This document shows positions 1-8,553 of a DNA stretch of 64,000 nt, one piece after another. A program made the position numbers and the translations under genes. Under the pieces are notes generated by a model. It worked only from the letters and a program-made list of their open reading frames with translations. It did no database searches and had not been told where the DNA came from. Each line of letters opens with the position of its first letter. Within the stretch, counting starts at the first letter, position 1. Source of the stretch: Verrucomicrobiota bacterium (GTDB lineage: Bacteria > Verrucomicrobiota > Verrucomicrobiia > Limisphaerales > J093); NCBI GenBank assembly GCA_016716505.1, contig JADJWF010000004.1, positions 124,001 through 188,000 on the forward strand. The letters are read 5' to 3'.

Positions 1-228
1 ATTGCCCACCGGCGGTTCAGTCCGGACGGCACGCGGCTGGCCGCGGCCAATCACGATGGGCGGCGGGTGGACCTTGACGACGTGGCCAGCGGCCGCCGCC
101 TCTACGCGCTGCCGGACGAAATTGGTGTGATCTGGTGGCTGGCGCGGCACACACCGGCTGGCAACCAAGCCCATCAAGAACCATGGACCGCACCCGTTGC
201 GAAGCCAGTTCGGGGCTGGGCCCCGTAA
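1..228 (+). CDS. WD40-repeat protein, C-terminal fragment (5' end outside window)
   Basis: The frame is open from the first base to a TAA at 226-228 and has no start in the window. The first 45 or so residues look like a WD40 blade: FSPDGTRLAAA, then a short turn, then SGRRLYALPDEIGVIWW, as found in the WD40 tails of verrucomicrobial and planctomycetal kinases. After 'WWLA' a further SPDG-type blade would be expected, but the translation becomes Pro/Ala/Trp-rich and unrelated and then stops. That suggests a frame disruption and a decaying C-terminus, though a true gene end is possible. No function can be assigned beyond a beta-propeller scaffold. Confidence 0.5.
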   Translation: MAHRRFSPDGTRLAAANHDGRRVDLDDVASGRRLYALPDEIGVIWWLARHTPAGNQAHQEPWTAPVAKPVRGWAP

Positions 229-568
229 GGCGACCCGGGCTGCGGTGCTCACAATGTCTGTGAGCGAGCCTTAACCCGCTCACGGCCCGCTTCGTGAACT
301 GTTCCAACTGCTGCTGGGACGGCGCGCGCTGGTGGATCGCCGGCATGGTCGGGCAGCGGGAAGGCCACGGGAACCCGATCCCGCCAGAGTGGATCAGGAG
401 CCGGGAGAAAAGCGATGGGTGAAAATGGCCGGCGGCCCGCCACCCACAGTCCGTCGCGAGCTTGGTCGCTTCGAGTCTTGCGAGGGTCCGGGGGGATCCG
501 CCGCTCGGCCTCGCGAATCCGGCTCCCTCAGGTTTGCGCGCGCGTGCCTTTGGTGCATTCTCGTGCTC
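229..568. other. Intergenic stretch, nothing recognised
   Basis: About 340 bases lie between the WD40 fragment and the C45 hydrolase. Open frames exist on both strands, but they have no recognisable domain and look like GC-driven spurious frames. I saw no convincing promoter, hairpin with T tract or RNA gene here. Confidence 0.4.
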
Positions 569-1852
569 ATGATGAATTCGCTGCTCGTGCCGCTTGCGAT
601 TTTTTTCACCGCGCTGGCTTTCGTTGCCCGCGCGGCCGATGCCGAGAAGGAGGCCCTGTTTTCGGGCGGGCGGGCCACGGCGGGTGCCCGCGTGGGGACC
701 GCGGGCAGTGGTGACGGCGCGGGCTATCGGTTTGCGGTTACCAACGAGACCGCCGTGGTTCCGGTCGTCGTTGTCGGGGGAACGCCGTTTCAGATGGGCC
801 GTCAGATGGGCCGCCTGATGCGCGAGGAGATGCACCGGTTCATCCCGGCGGCTCTGACGGGGTTCAAGGCGCAGCTCCAGCTCGACGAAGCGATGCTGGA
901 CCAGGTGTGGGCCACGACCGCCGCTTACACCGATGACCGCTTCGAGCAGGAACTCGCCGGTCTTGCGGAAGGCAGCGGGTTGCCGATCCGTTCGCTTCAG
1001 CATGTGCATTGTCTGCCCCTGCTCATGCCGTATTCGTGCAGCAGCATCGCGGCGTGGGGCAGCGCGACGGAGGACGGCCACTTGTATCAAACGCGCAACC
1101 TCGACTGGACTCTGGAGGCGGGCGCGCACGAGTTTCCGGTATTGGCGGTGTATCTGCCCGCCAACGGTCACGCGCACGTGCTGCCGACCTTCGCCGGGGT
1201 CATTGGCGCCAACTGCGGACTCAGTGCCGCGGGCATCGCCTTGTCCGAGATAGGCGATTCCCCGCGCAAGGAAGCACCGTACAACCTGCACGCCCCGCAT
1301 TTCACGACCTGGTTTCGCACGATGCTGTATGACGCCAGTTCCCTGTCGCAGGTACTGGACATCTTCCGCAGTCAACCGGCTACGAAGCGGTACCATTTCG
1401 TGTTCGGCGATGGTCGCGACGAGAAGCGCGCGGTGAAGATCCGGGCGCACAGCCCGGAACCGCCGCCCAAGGACGTGCTGATCTGGCGCGACAACGATCC
1501 CGCGGACGAACTTGCGCCGAACGTGTTGTCCTGTGTCGTGTACCAGGATGAGGGGCGCGGTGCTTTTCCCACGCTGCGGGCGCAGCACGGCAAACTGAAC
1601 GGCCCCCGACTGATGGCGCTGGCCAACCAGATCCCCATCAAGGGCGGCAATGTGCTGAACGCCGTCTTCGACGCCACCGCCCTGCGCCTCTGGGTGGCGT
1701 ACGCGGGGCGCGGGCGGGAGGCGTATCAAAATCCCTACGTTTTTCTCGACCTGGCCGCGCTGGACCGCGACGGCGACGGCCGGCCGGACATTGTCGAGGG
1801 CGGGCGGGACGCGAACGGCAACGGAGTTCCCGACTTCGTGGAGCGCGATTGA
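569..1852 (+). CDS. Exported C45-family autoproteolytic hydrolase/acyltransferase
   Basis: Predicted Ntn-hydrolase of the peptidase C45 family (acyl-CoA:6-aminopenicillanate acyltransferase-like and phospholipase B-like proteins), 427 residues. I chose the double ATG at 569/572 because it begins a clear signal peptide (MMNSLLVPLAIFF...ARAADAE); the frame is open further upstream but that part is not protein-like. Family features: GTPFQMGRQMGRL near residue 70, and PYSCSSIAAWG with the probable catalytic Cys at about residue 157, followed by TRNLDW, the strand expected after the nucleophile. The C-terminus has two DxDGDGxxD/DxNGNGxxD loops resembling EF-hand or TSP3 calcium sites, unusual for the core family. 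It therefore probably acts in the periplasm or at the surface. The substrate is unknown; C45 enzymes cleave various amides. Confidence 0.75.
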   Translation: MMNSLLVPLAIFFTALAFVARAADAEKEALFSGGRATAGARVGTAGSGDGAGYRFAVTNETAVVPVVVVGGTPFQMGRQMGRLMREEMHRFIPAALTGFKAQLQLDEAMLDQVWATTAAYTDDRFEQELAGLAEGSGLPIRSLQHVHCLPLLMPYSCSSIAAWGSATEDGHLYQTRNLDWTLEAGAHEFPVLAVYLPANGHAHVLPTFAGVIGANCGLSAAGIALSEIGDSPRKEAPYNLHAPHFTTWFRTMLYDASSLSQVLDIFRSQPATKRYHFVFGDGRDEKRAVKIRAHSPEPPPKDVLIWRDNDPADELAPNVLSCVVYQDEGRGAFPTLRAQHGKLNGPRLMALANQIPIKGGNVLNAVFDATALRLWVAYAGRGREAYQNPYVFLDLAALDRDGDGRPDIVEGGRDANGNGVPDFVERD

Positions 1853-2011
1853 GCCGGCGGTTCTGCGCTGGGCGGAGGCGGCCCCTTCCATTTCTCGGCG
1901 GGGGAGGAACCAAAACGGGGGCGTCTCCCCGCCGGTCCGGACCACTGACGTGACCGCTTCCGCCGGCTGGCGAATTGCGGCAGTCCGATTCCGGTTGGCC
2001 CAAGATTCTCG

Positions 2012-2039
2012 TTGTTTCGCAGGCGTCGGAAACTACACT
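2012..2039 (+). promoter_or_regulatory. Candidate sigma-70-type promoter of gyrB
   Basis: TTGTTT at 2012-2017 and TACACT at 2034-2039 are separated by 16 bases. Transcription would start near 2046, giving a leader of about 70 bases. Both boxes are imperfect, so this is only a candidate. Confidence 0.3.
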
Positions 2040-2114
2040 GAATCCCGGGCAAATCGGCTGCTCGCATCGCCCCGGACCAACCGTCTCAAGAGGGGCGATG
2101 GGGAGCGGTATTCT

Positions 2115-4604
2115 ATGGAAAACACACCCGCAACCACCGAAACTTATGACGCCTCCATGCTGGGCAAACTGGAGGGGCTGGAGGCCGTCCGCAAGAAGCC
2201 CGGGATGTACATCGGCGGCACCGATGAGCGGGCACTGCATCATTGCGTGAGCGAGGTGCTGGACAACTCGGTGGATGAGCATCTGGCCGGGCATTGCACA
2301 CGCATCGAGGTGACCATCCACGTGGACGGCTCGATCTCGATCCGCGACAACGGGCGCGGCATCCCGGTGGACCTCCACCCGGAATACGGCATCCCGGGCG
2401 TGGAGTTGGTGCTGACCACGCTCCACTCCGGCGGCAAGTACGGACAGGGCGGCTACAAGTTTTCCGGTGGCACGCACGGCGTCGGCGCCAAGTGCGTGAA
2501 CGCCGTCAGCGAGTGGTTCGAGGTGGAGGTCTCGCGCGACCAGAAGGTGTATCACATGGAATTCGCGCGCGGGCAGACGACGAAGAAGCTCGAGGTGATC
2601 GGCACCTCCACCAGTACGGGCACGCTCATCACTTTCAAGCCGGACCCGGAAATTTTCCGCGAGACCACGGAGTTCAAGGCGGACCTGATCAGCCAGCGGT
2701 TGCGGGAACTGGCCTTTCTGAATTCCGGGCTGGAAATCGCGTTCACCGACGAGCGGAAAGCGGAGGGGCAAACCGAGGTTTTCTATTACAAGGACGGCAT
2801 TGAGGAATTCGTCCGGCAGCTCAACAAGGGCAAGGAGGCGCTTCACCCCAAGCCCATCACGCTCCGGCGCGAGGCCACCGAGAAGCTCGACGACAAGGAC
2901 ATCGAGGTCCACGTCCAGGTGGTGCTGCAATACAACGACAGCTTCAGCGACCAGGTGCTCTGCTACACGAACACCGTCCACAACCCCGATGGCGGGGCGC
3001 ACCTGTCAGGCTTCCGCAGCGCCCTGACCCGCGCCATCAACCAGTACGCGAAGTCCAACGAACTGCTGAAGGAGAAGGACCCGCAGATCACCGGCGACGA
3101 CGTGCGCGAGGGCTTGAGTGCGGTGATCTCGGTCAAGCACAGCGATCCGAAGTTCGAGTCGCAGACGAAGGTGAAACTGCTCTCGCCCGAGGTGGAGCGC
3201 ATCGTCGGCTCCGTCACGTACGAAGGGCTGATGTCGTATTTCGATGCGAATCCGCCCATCGCCCGGCGCATCGTGGACAAGGCGCTCAATGCGGCCCGCG
3301 CCCGCGAGGCCGCCCGCAAGGCGCGCGAAGCGGTGCGCAAGAACGCCCTCACCGGCGGCGGTCTGCCGGGCAAGCTGGCGGATTGCTCGGATCGCGACCC
3401 GGCCAACACGGAGTTGTACATCGTCGAGGGCGATTCCGCCGGCGGCTCGGCCAAGCAGGGGCGCGACCGCAAGTTCCAGGCGATCCTCCCGATTCGTGGC
3501 AAGCTGATCAACGTGGAGAAGGCCCGGCTGGACAAGGTGCTTCAGAACAACGAAATCCGGACCATGATCACCGCCATCGGGACGGGCATCGGCGATGGCG
3601 AGGGCGAAGGCGCGTTTGACCTGAACAAGCTGCGCTACCACAAGATCATCATCATGACCGATGCCGACGTGGACGGCTCGCACATCCGCACGTTGCTGCT
3701 GACGTTCTTCTACCGGCAGATGCCGCAGCTCGTGCGGCAGGGCTTCGTCTATATCGCGCAGCCGCCGCTCTACTCGGTCACCCGCAAGAAGCGCACGGAG
3801 TACGTGGACGACGACGCGCAGTTGAACCGGATTCTGCTGCAAATCGGCACCGAGGAAGTGCGGCTGAAGAATCTCGCTGATGGCCGCACCTTTGAGCCGC
3901 GCGAGTTGGAGGAAATCCTGACGCTGCTCGAGGCGTTGGACAAACACGCCGGCTACATCCGCCGGCAGGGCGGCGACTTTGCGGATTACGTTGAGCGCCG
4001 CGCCCCGGACGGCACGCTGCCCCAGCGCATGGTCAAGGTGCGCGAGGGGAACGACGAGACCGTGCATTACTTCGTCGCGACCGAGGATTTCGAGTCCTTC
4101 AAGGCGGCCAATCCGGACCTGTTTGGCGAGGTCGAGCCGCGCGAGAAGACCGAACGCGGCCGTGGCCCCATCCGTCGCGCCTCGGTGTTCGACCTGCACT
4201 TGGAGAGCAAGGCCATCGCGGACCTGCTCGGCAAGCTGGCCCGCCTGGGCCTCGCGGTCAGCCACTACGCGGCGCAGGACCAGCCGTTGTTCGAGTTGCT
4301 CGAGGGCGAAGGCGAGCGGGCGACGGCGACGCCGCTGTTTTCCATCCCGGAAATCCTCGGCGCCATCAAGGCGGTGGGCAAACGCGGCATCCAGATCACC
4401 CGCTTCAAAGGCCTCGGCGAGATGGACGCGAAGGAACTCTTCGAGACCACCATGAACCCGGCCAAGCGCAAGCTGCTCCGCATTGACCTCACCGACGCCA
4501 TCGAGGCCGAGGAGATGTTCACCAAGCTCATGGGCGACGAGGTCGAGCCACGCCGGCAGTTCATCGAGGACAACGCCCTGAACGTGCGGAATCTGGATGT
4601 CTGA
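2115..4604 (+). CDS. gyrB: DNA gyrase subunit B
   Basis: ATPase subunit of the type IIA topoisomerase that introduces negative supercoils, 829 residues. The chosen ATG has a GGGGAG about 8 bases upstream and starts just before LEGLEAVRKKPGMYIG, the conserved N-terminus; the frame is open upstream but that extension is not family-like. Visible landmarks: the GHKL ATP site (EVLDNSVDEH, RDNGRGIPV, GGTHGVGAKCVNA), the Toprim motifs EGDSAGGSAKQGRD and DADVDGSHIRTLL, and the conserved C-terminus ending in IEDNALNVRNLDV. There is an expanded segment of roughly 150 residues between Toprim and the tail, as in other GyrB proteins above 800 residues. It pairs with gyrA about 960 bases downstream; a toxin-antitoxin pair lies between them. 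Confidence 0.98.
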   Translation: MENTPATTETYDASMLGKLEGLEAVRKKPGMYIGGTDERALHHCVSEVLDNSVDEHLAGHCTRIEVTIHVDGSISIRDNGRGIPVDLHPEYGIPGVELVLTTLHSGGKYGQGGYKFSGGTHGVGAKCVNAVSEWFEVEVSRDQKVYHMEFARGQTTKKLEVIGTSTSTGTLITFKPDPEIFRETTEFKADLISQRLRELAFLNSGLEIAFTDERKAEGQTEVFYYKDGIEEFVRQLNKGKEALHPKPITLRREATEKLDDKDIEVHVQVVLQYNDSFSDQVLCYTNTVHNPDGGAHLSGFRSALTRAINQYAKSNELLKEKDPQITGDDVREGLSAVISVKHSDPKFESQTKVKLLSPEVERIVGSVTYEGLMSYFDANPPIARRIVDKALNAARAREAARKAREAVRKNALTGGGLPGKLADCSDRDPANTELYIVEGDSAGGSAKQGRDRKFQAILPIRGKLINVEKARLDKVLQNNEIRTMITAIGTGIGDGEGEGAFDLNKLRYHKIIIMTDADVDGSHIRTLLLTFFYRQMPQLVRQGFVYIAQPPLYSVTRKKRTEYVDDDAQLNRILLQIGTEEVRLKNLADGRTFEPRELEEILTLLEALDKHAGYIRRQGGDFADYVERRAPDGTLPQRMVKVREGNDETVHYFVATEDFESFKAANPDLFGEVEPREKTERGRGPIRRASVFDLHLESKAIADLLGKLARLGLAVSHYAAQDQPLFELLEGEGERATATPLFSIPEILGAIKAVGKRGIQITRFKGLGEMDAKELFETTMNPAKRKLLRIDLTDAIEAEEMFTKLMGDEVEPRRQFIEDNALNVRNLDV

Positions 4605-4612
4605 GACGACCC

Positions 4613-4642
4613 TTGCCAAATGTGGTCACGTGTGACTACATT
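4613..4642 (+). promoter_or_regulatory. Promoter overlapped by palindrome (probable TA operator)
   Basis: TTGCCA at 4613-4618 and TACATT at 4637-4642 form a possible promoter with an 18-base spacer. Between and over them, 4621-4640 is a 20-base inverted repeat (TGTGGTCACG/TGTGACTACA) that matches at 8 of 10 pairs. A palindrome spanning the core promoter directly upstream of an antitoxin gene is the usual arrangement for autoregulation by the antitoxin-toxin complex. That role is inferred. Confidence 0.55.
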
Positions 4643-4648
4643 GCCTCC

Positions 4649-4981
4649 GTGAAGACGAAATCAACCCTCAAATACCCGGAACCGAAGCCGCAGGCGATGG
4701 AACTTCGCGAGGTCGTGGCGCTGCCCGGCCTTGGGCTGACCATCCCGGTGCGCGCGGCCAAGGCAAAGCTCTCGGCGCTGCTGGAGCTGGTGGCGAGCGG
4801 GCAGGAGGTCACCATCACCAGCGATGGCGAGCCGAAGGCGGTCCTTTTGCCGCTGAGCAAACGCCCGCCACGGAAGGTGTTCACGGGAACCTGGGAGCAT
4901 CTTCAAAAAATGCCCATGCAGACGGAAGGCCCATTCGCCGAGGAAATCATCCGCGCGGATCGCGATGGACGCGGCTGGTAA
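4649..4981 (+). CDS. Phd/YefM-type antitoxin
   Basis: Predicted labile antitoxin that binds the PIN toxin encoded 5 bases downstream and represses the shared promoter. The core PVRAAKAKLSALLELVASGQEVTITSDGEPKAVLLP is the typical Phd/YefM N-terminal DNA-binding fold; the C-terminal region (KVFTGTWEHL...IIRADRDGRGW) would wrap the toxin. The start is uncertain. GTG 4649 lies where transcription from the adjacent promoter would begin, which would make the message leaderless. ATG 4697 is an alternative that removes 16 residues of poorly conserved N-terminus. An upstream in-frame codon at 4613 would place the operator inside the gene, so I rejected it. The gene begins 45 bases after gyrB. Confidence 0.8.
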   Translation: MKTKSTLKYPEPKPQAMELREVVALPGLGLTIPVRAAKAKLSALLELVASGQEVTITSDGEPKAVLLPLSKRPPRKVFTGTWEHLQKMPMQTEGPFAEEIIRADRDGRGW

Positions 4982-4986
4982 CGACG

Positions 4987-5421
4987 ATGTACCTGGATTC
5001 CTGCGTCATCGTCAAATTAGTCAGCCATGAGGCGGACAGCGCGGTCTATCATGGGCTGGCCGCAGGTCAGCCCATCTTCACCTCCGAGTTGGCGGTGACT
5101 GAAGTTCGCTCCGCTCTACTCGCCAAGGAGCGGGCAGGGCGGATTAGCCGGGCGAACCGGATTGCCAGTTGGCGGGTTTTTCTGGAAAAGGTGTGCGACG
5201 AAGAATTCTCGTTGCTCACGCTGAACCGACCGGTGCTGGAACGCGCCGGCGGCTTGATTGAGCAATGCCACCCGCGCGTGCCGCTTCGCAGCCTTGACGC
5301 CATCCATGTGGCCACGATGGAACTGCACGGCGGTGAGGCCATGCTGAGCAGCGACCAGCGGGTCTGCCAGGCGTGTGAACTTCTCGGTCTGCCGCTCGTG
5401 TCCACAACCGCCACTCCATGA
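4987..5421 (+). CDS. vapC: PIN-domain toxin, VapC family
   Basis: Predicted PIN-fold ribonuclease toxin of 144 residues, the usual VapC size. The acidic metal-binding positions are visible: Asp4 in MYLDSCVIVKL, Glu in the SELAVTEVRSAL helix (about residue 34-40), Asp in SLDAIHVATM (about 103) and Asp in SSDQRV (about 121). The ATG lies 5 bases after the antitoxin stop, as in a co-translated TA pair. VapC toxins generally cut tRNA or rRNA; the target here cannot be read from the sequence. The pair is placed between gyrB and gyrA on the same strand. Confidence 0.88.
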   Translation: MYLDSCVIVKLVSHEADSAVYHGLAAGQPIFTSELAVTEVRSALLAKERAGRISRANRIASWRVFLEKVCDEEFSLLTLNRPVLERAGGLIEQCHPRVPLRSLDAIHVATMELHGGEAMLSSDQRVCQACELLGLPLVSTTATP

Positions 5422-5564
5422 ACCTTCGCCTGGGCGACTGTCCGTGCGCATTCCATCCCAAGCAGACTTCTGTGATGATCCGGCCCGGCATGGTTCAGGC
5501 CGCACGCAGCAGAAGCCGGGACGCTCGATGAGCGCTTTGCCGCTGCTGTCCCACCGCTGATTCC

Positions 5565-8294
5565 ATGCCCGACGACATCCCACCTCCTGCTGCAGCCACC
5601 GCCCCCTCCGGCGGTGCGTATTCCCAAGGCGAAAAAATCGTCAAGATCAACGTCGCCGACGAGATCAAGAACTCGTTCCTCGACTATTCGATGTCCGTAA
5701 TCATCTCGCGCGCGTTGCCCGATGTGCGCGACGGTCTCAAGCCCAGCCAGCGCCGCATCCTGTTCGCGATGGGCGAACTCAACCTCACGCCCGGACGCAA
5801 GACCCTGAAGTGCGCCAAGATCGTCGGCGAGACGATGGGCAACTACCACCCGCACGGCGACCAGGCCATTTACCCGACGCTCGTTCACATGGCGCAGCCG
5901 TGGGCCATGCGCGAGCGACTCGTTGAAGGCAAGGGAAACTTCGGGTCCGTCGAGGACGACCCGCCCGCGTCCATGCGCTACACGGAGGCGCGCTTGACGC
6001 ACCTCGGCGCGGCGTTGATGCAGGACATGGACAAGGACACGGTGGATTTCGTCCCCAACTACGACGAGACCCGCACCGAGCCCACCGTTTTTCCGGCCGC
6101 CTTCCCCAACCTGCTCGTCAACGGCGGCACCGGCATCGCTGTCGGCATGGCTACGAACATGGCCCCGCACAACCTGGGCGAGGTCATTGACGGCGTCTGC
6201 GCGCAGATTGACAACCCGGACATCACGATCCCGCAGTTGATGCAGTTCATCAAAGGCCCGGACTTCCCCACCGGCGGCGTGATCTGTGGCGTGGAGGGCA
6301 TTCGCAACTATTTCATGACCGGCCGCGGCTCGGTGAAGCTGCGCGGCAAGGTGACGGTGGAAGAGCTGAAAGGCGGGCGCGAGCAACTCATCATCACGGA
6401 AATTCCCTTCAACGTCATCCGCACCAACATCGAACAGCAGATCGCCGACCTGGTGAACACCAAGGTCATCACCGACATCAGCGCGGTGCGCAACGAATCG
6501 GACGAAAACTGCCGCCTGGTGGTCGAGTTGAAGCGCGACGCCGTCGCCAAGGTCGTCATCAACAACCTGTACCAGCACACCCAGATGGAGGTGAGCTTCG
6601 CGGTCAATGCGCTGGCAATTGACCACGGGCGGCCCAAGACGCTCAACCTGAAGGAGCTCATCGGCGCCTACATTGACCACCGCCGCGAGGTCGTCCTGCG
6701 GCGCACGCGCTACGAGCTTAAGAAAGCCGAGGAGCGCGCCGAGTTGCTGGAGGGCTACGTCTGCGCGCTGAGAAACCTCGACGAGTTCATCCGGCTCATC
6801 CGCGGCTCGCGCCATCGCGAGGAGGCCAAGGTCAAGCTGCTGGCCTTCGAGTGGAGCCGCGACCAAGTCGAATCCTGGGGCATCCTCATCCGCTCCGAGG
6901 CCCGGTTGGTCAATGGCCGTTACGCCCTCACGGAGCGGCAGGTGGATGCCATTCTCGACCTCCAGCTCTACCGCCTGACCGGCCTGGAAATGGACAAGAT
7001 CCAAGCCGAGTACGCGGAATTGCTCGCCCGGATCAAGGACCTCCTCGACATCCTGGCCCGCGAGGAGCGCGTGATGGCGATCATCAAGGACGAACTTCGG
7101 GCCATCAAAGAGAAGTACGCCACACCGCGCCGCACCGAGATCGTGCCGGACGAGGGCGAGATCGCGCTGGAGGACCTGATCACCAACGAGGGCGTCATCA
7201 TTACGCTCACGCACGCCGGCCTGATCAAGCGCACCGCCGTGAGCGCCTACCGCGCCCAGCGCCGCGGCGGCAAGGGCGTCATCGGCATGGCCACCCGCGA
7301 GGGCGACACGCCGGAGGACCGCGATTTCATCGAGCACCTGTTCACCGCCAGCACGCACGACTACCTGATGTTCTTCACCAACACCGGCCGCGTCTATGTC
7401 GAGCGGGTGCATGAGATCCCCGACGCCGGCCGGGCCTCGAAGGGTCGCAGTATCGCCAACCTCCTCGAGCTGCGACCCGACGAGACGGTTGCGGCCATGA
7501 TTCGCATCGAGTCGCGCGAGGATGAGCAGCGCCGTGACACCACCTGGGATCAGAGTGGCGAACTCTTTTTCGCCACTCGCCGGGGCACCGTGAAAAAGAC
7601 CGCGCTCAGCGAGTTCCGGAATGTCCGCAAGGGCGGCATCATTGCCATCACCATCGAGGAAGGCGACGCCCTCATCGGTGTCGAGCGCACGCGGGGCAGC
7701 GTGGTCGAGGGCGAGACGGTTCGCGACCCGGGCGACGATGTCGTGCTCATCACCCGGAATGGGATGAGCATCCGGTTCAGCGAGGCGGACGTGCGCTCGA
7801 TGGGCCGGAACGCCGCCGGCGTGAAGGGCATCACCCTGGAGGAAGGGGATGAAGTCGTGGCATTGGCGGTGGTGGTGCCCGACGCCGCGTTGCTGGTTGC
7901 GGGCGAGAACGGCATCGGCAAGCGGACCGCGTTTCAAGAATACCTCGTCCAGCTCGAAGACGGCCGCACGCGCAAGCAGTCGCGCGGCGGCAAGGGGCGG
8001 GTGACCATGAAGGTGACGGAGAAAACTGGCGGTGTCGCTGGCGCGCTGACGGTGCGGGGGACCGATGAAATCATGCTCATCACCGCCGGCGGCCAGATGG
8101 TGCGCACCTTCGTGAAGGACATCCGCGAGGCCGGCCGCAACACCATGGGCGTGAAACTGATCGAACTGGAGGACGGCGACCGGCTCCAGGCGATCGCACC
8201 CGTCATCGCGGAGGAGACCGACGAGGCACCGGGTTCGGCCGGTCCCGAGCCCGAGCCACCGTCCACGCCCGGCGACCCTCCGACGCGGCAGTGA
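5565..8294 (+). CDS. gyrA: DNA gyrase subunit A
   Basis: DNA breakage-reunion subunit of gyrase, 909 residues. Family features: DYSMSVIISRALPDVRDGLKPSQRRILF near the N-terminus, the active-site Tyr in SMRYTEARLT, the tower/coiled-coil region (RREVVLRRTRYELKKAEERA), and a C-terminal beta-pinwheel containing the gyrase-specific GyrA box QRRGGKG. Repeated pinwheel blades follow, then an acidic Pro-rich tail (EETDEAPG...). The box supports gyrase rather than topoisomerase IV. A non-conserved Pro/Ala-rich extension of about 20 residues precedes the core at the N-terminus. About 143 bases separate it from vapC, so it may have its own promoter. Confidence 0.98.
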   Translation: MPDDIPPPAAATAPSGGAYSQGEKIVKINVADEIKNSFLDYSMSVIISRALPDVRDGLKPSQRRILFAMGELNLTPGRKTLKCAKIVGETMGNYHPHGDQAIYPTLVHMAQPWAMRERLVEGKGNFGSVEDDPPASMRYTEARLTHLGAALMQDMDKDTVDFVPNYDETRTEPTVFPAAFPNLLVNGGTGIAVGMATNMAPHNLGEVIDGVCAQIDNPDITIPQLMQFIKGPDFPTGGVICGVEGIRNYFMTGRGSVKLRGKVTVEELKGGREQLIITEIPFNVIRTNIEQQIADLVNTKVITDISAVRNESDENCRLVVELKRDAVAKVVINNLYQHTQMEVSFAVNALAIDHGRPKTLNLKELIGAYIDHRREVVLRRTRYELKKAEERAELLEGYVCALRNLDEFIRLIRGSRHREEAKVKLLAFEWSRDQVESWGILIRSEARLVNGRYALTERQVDAILDLQLYRLTGLEMDKIQAEYAELLARIKDLLDILAREERVMAIIKDELRAIKEKYATPRRTEIVPDEGEIALEDLITNEGVIITLTHAGLIKRTAVSAYRAQRRGGKGVIGMATREGDTPEDRDFIEHLFTASTHDYLMFFTNTGRVYVERVHEIPDAGRASKGRSIANLLELRPDETVAAMIRIESREDEQRRDTTWDQSGELFFATRRGTVKKTALSEFRNVRKGGIIAITIEEGDALIGVERTRGSVVEGETVRDPGDDVVLITRNGMSIRFSEADVRSMGRNAAGVKGITLEEGDEVVALAVVVPDAALLVAGENGIGKRTAFQEYLVQLEDGRTRKQSRGGKGRVTMKVTEKTGGVAGALTVRGTDEIMLITAGGQMVRTFVKDIREAGRNTMGVKLIELEDGDRLQAIAPVIAEETDEAPGSAGPEPEPPSTPGDPPTRQ

Positions 8295-8553
8295 CCAGCC
8301 GTGGTGGGTCTCGCCTAATCAGCGCCATTAAACGATCGGAAAACTGCCATTTCGGAAAGGACTTTTCTTGCCAGCCATCGGCCGGTCCGTTAGTTCCACC
8401 TCCGCCGCGTAAGTCCTGCGCATTTCCCGAAAAACGATGGGTGATTTCTCGAACTCGGAATTCGTGCTTGGCGATTCTTGGGCTGGTAGCGCACCTTGCC
8501 GGCGGATTTTGAGCAGCGCACAACCAACAGAAGAGCGGTGAAGGCCCGCGGCG

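Noticed and set aside
3006..7937. Long open frames on the minus strand across gyrB and gyrA (537 and 956 residues)
   Set aside because: They mirror the GC-rich codons of the gyrase genes, are rich in Arg, Ala, Val and His, and show no domain; gyrB and gyrA are unmistakable on the plus strand.
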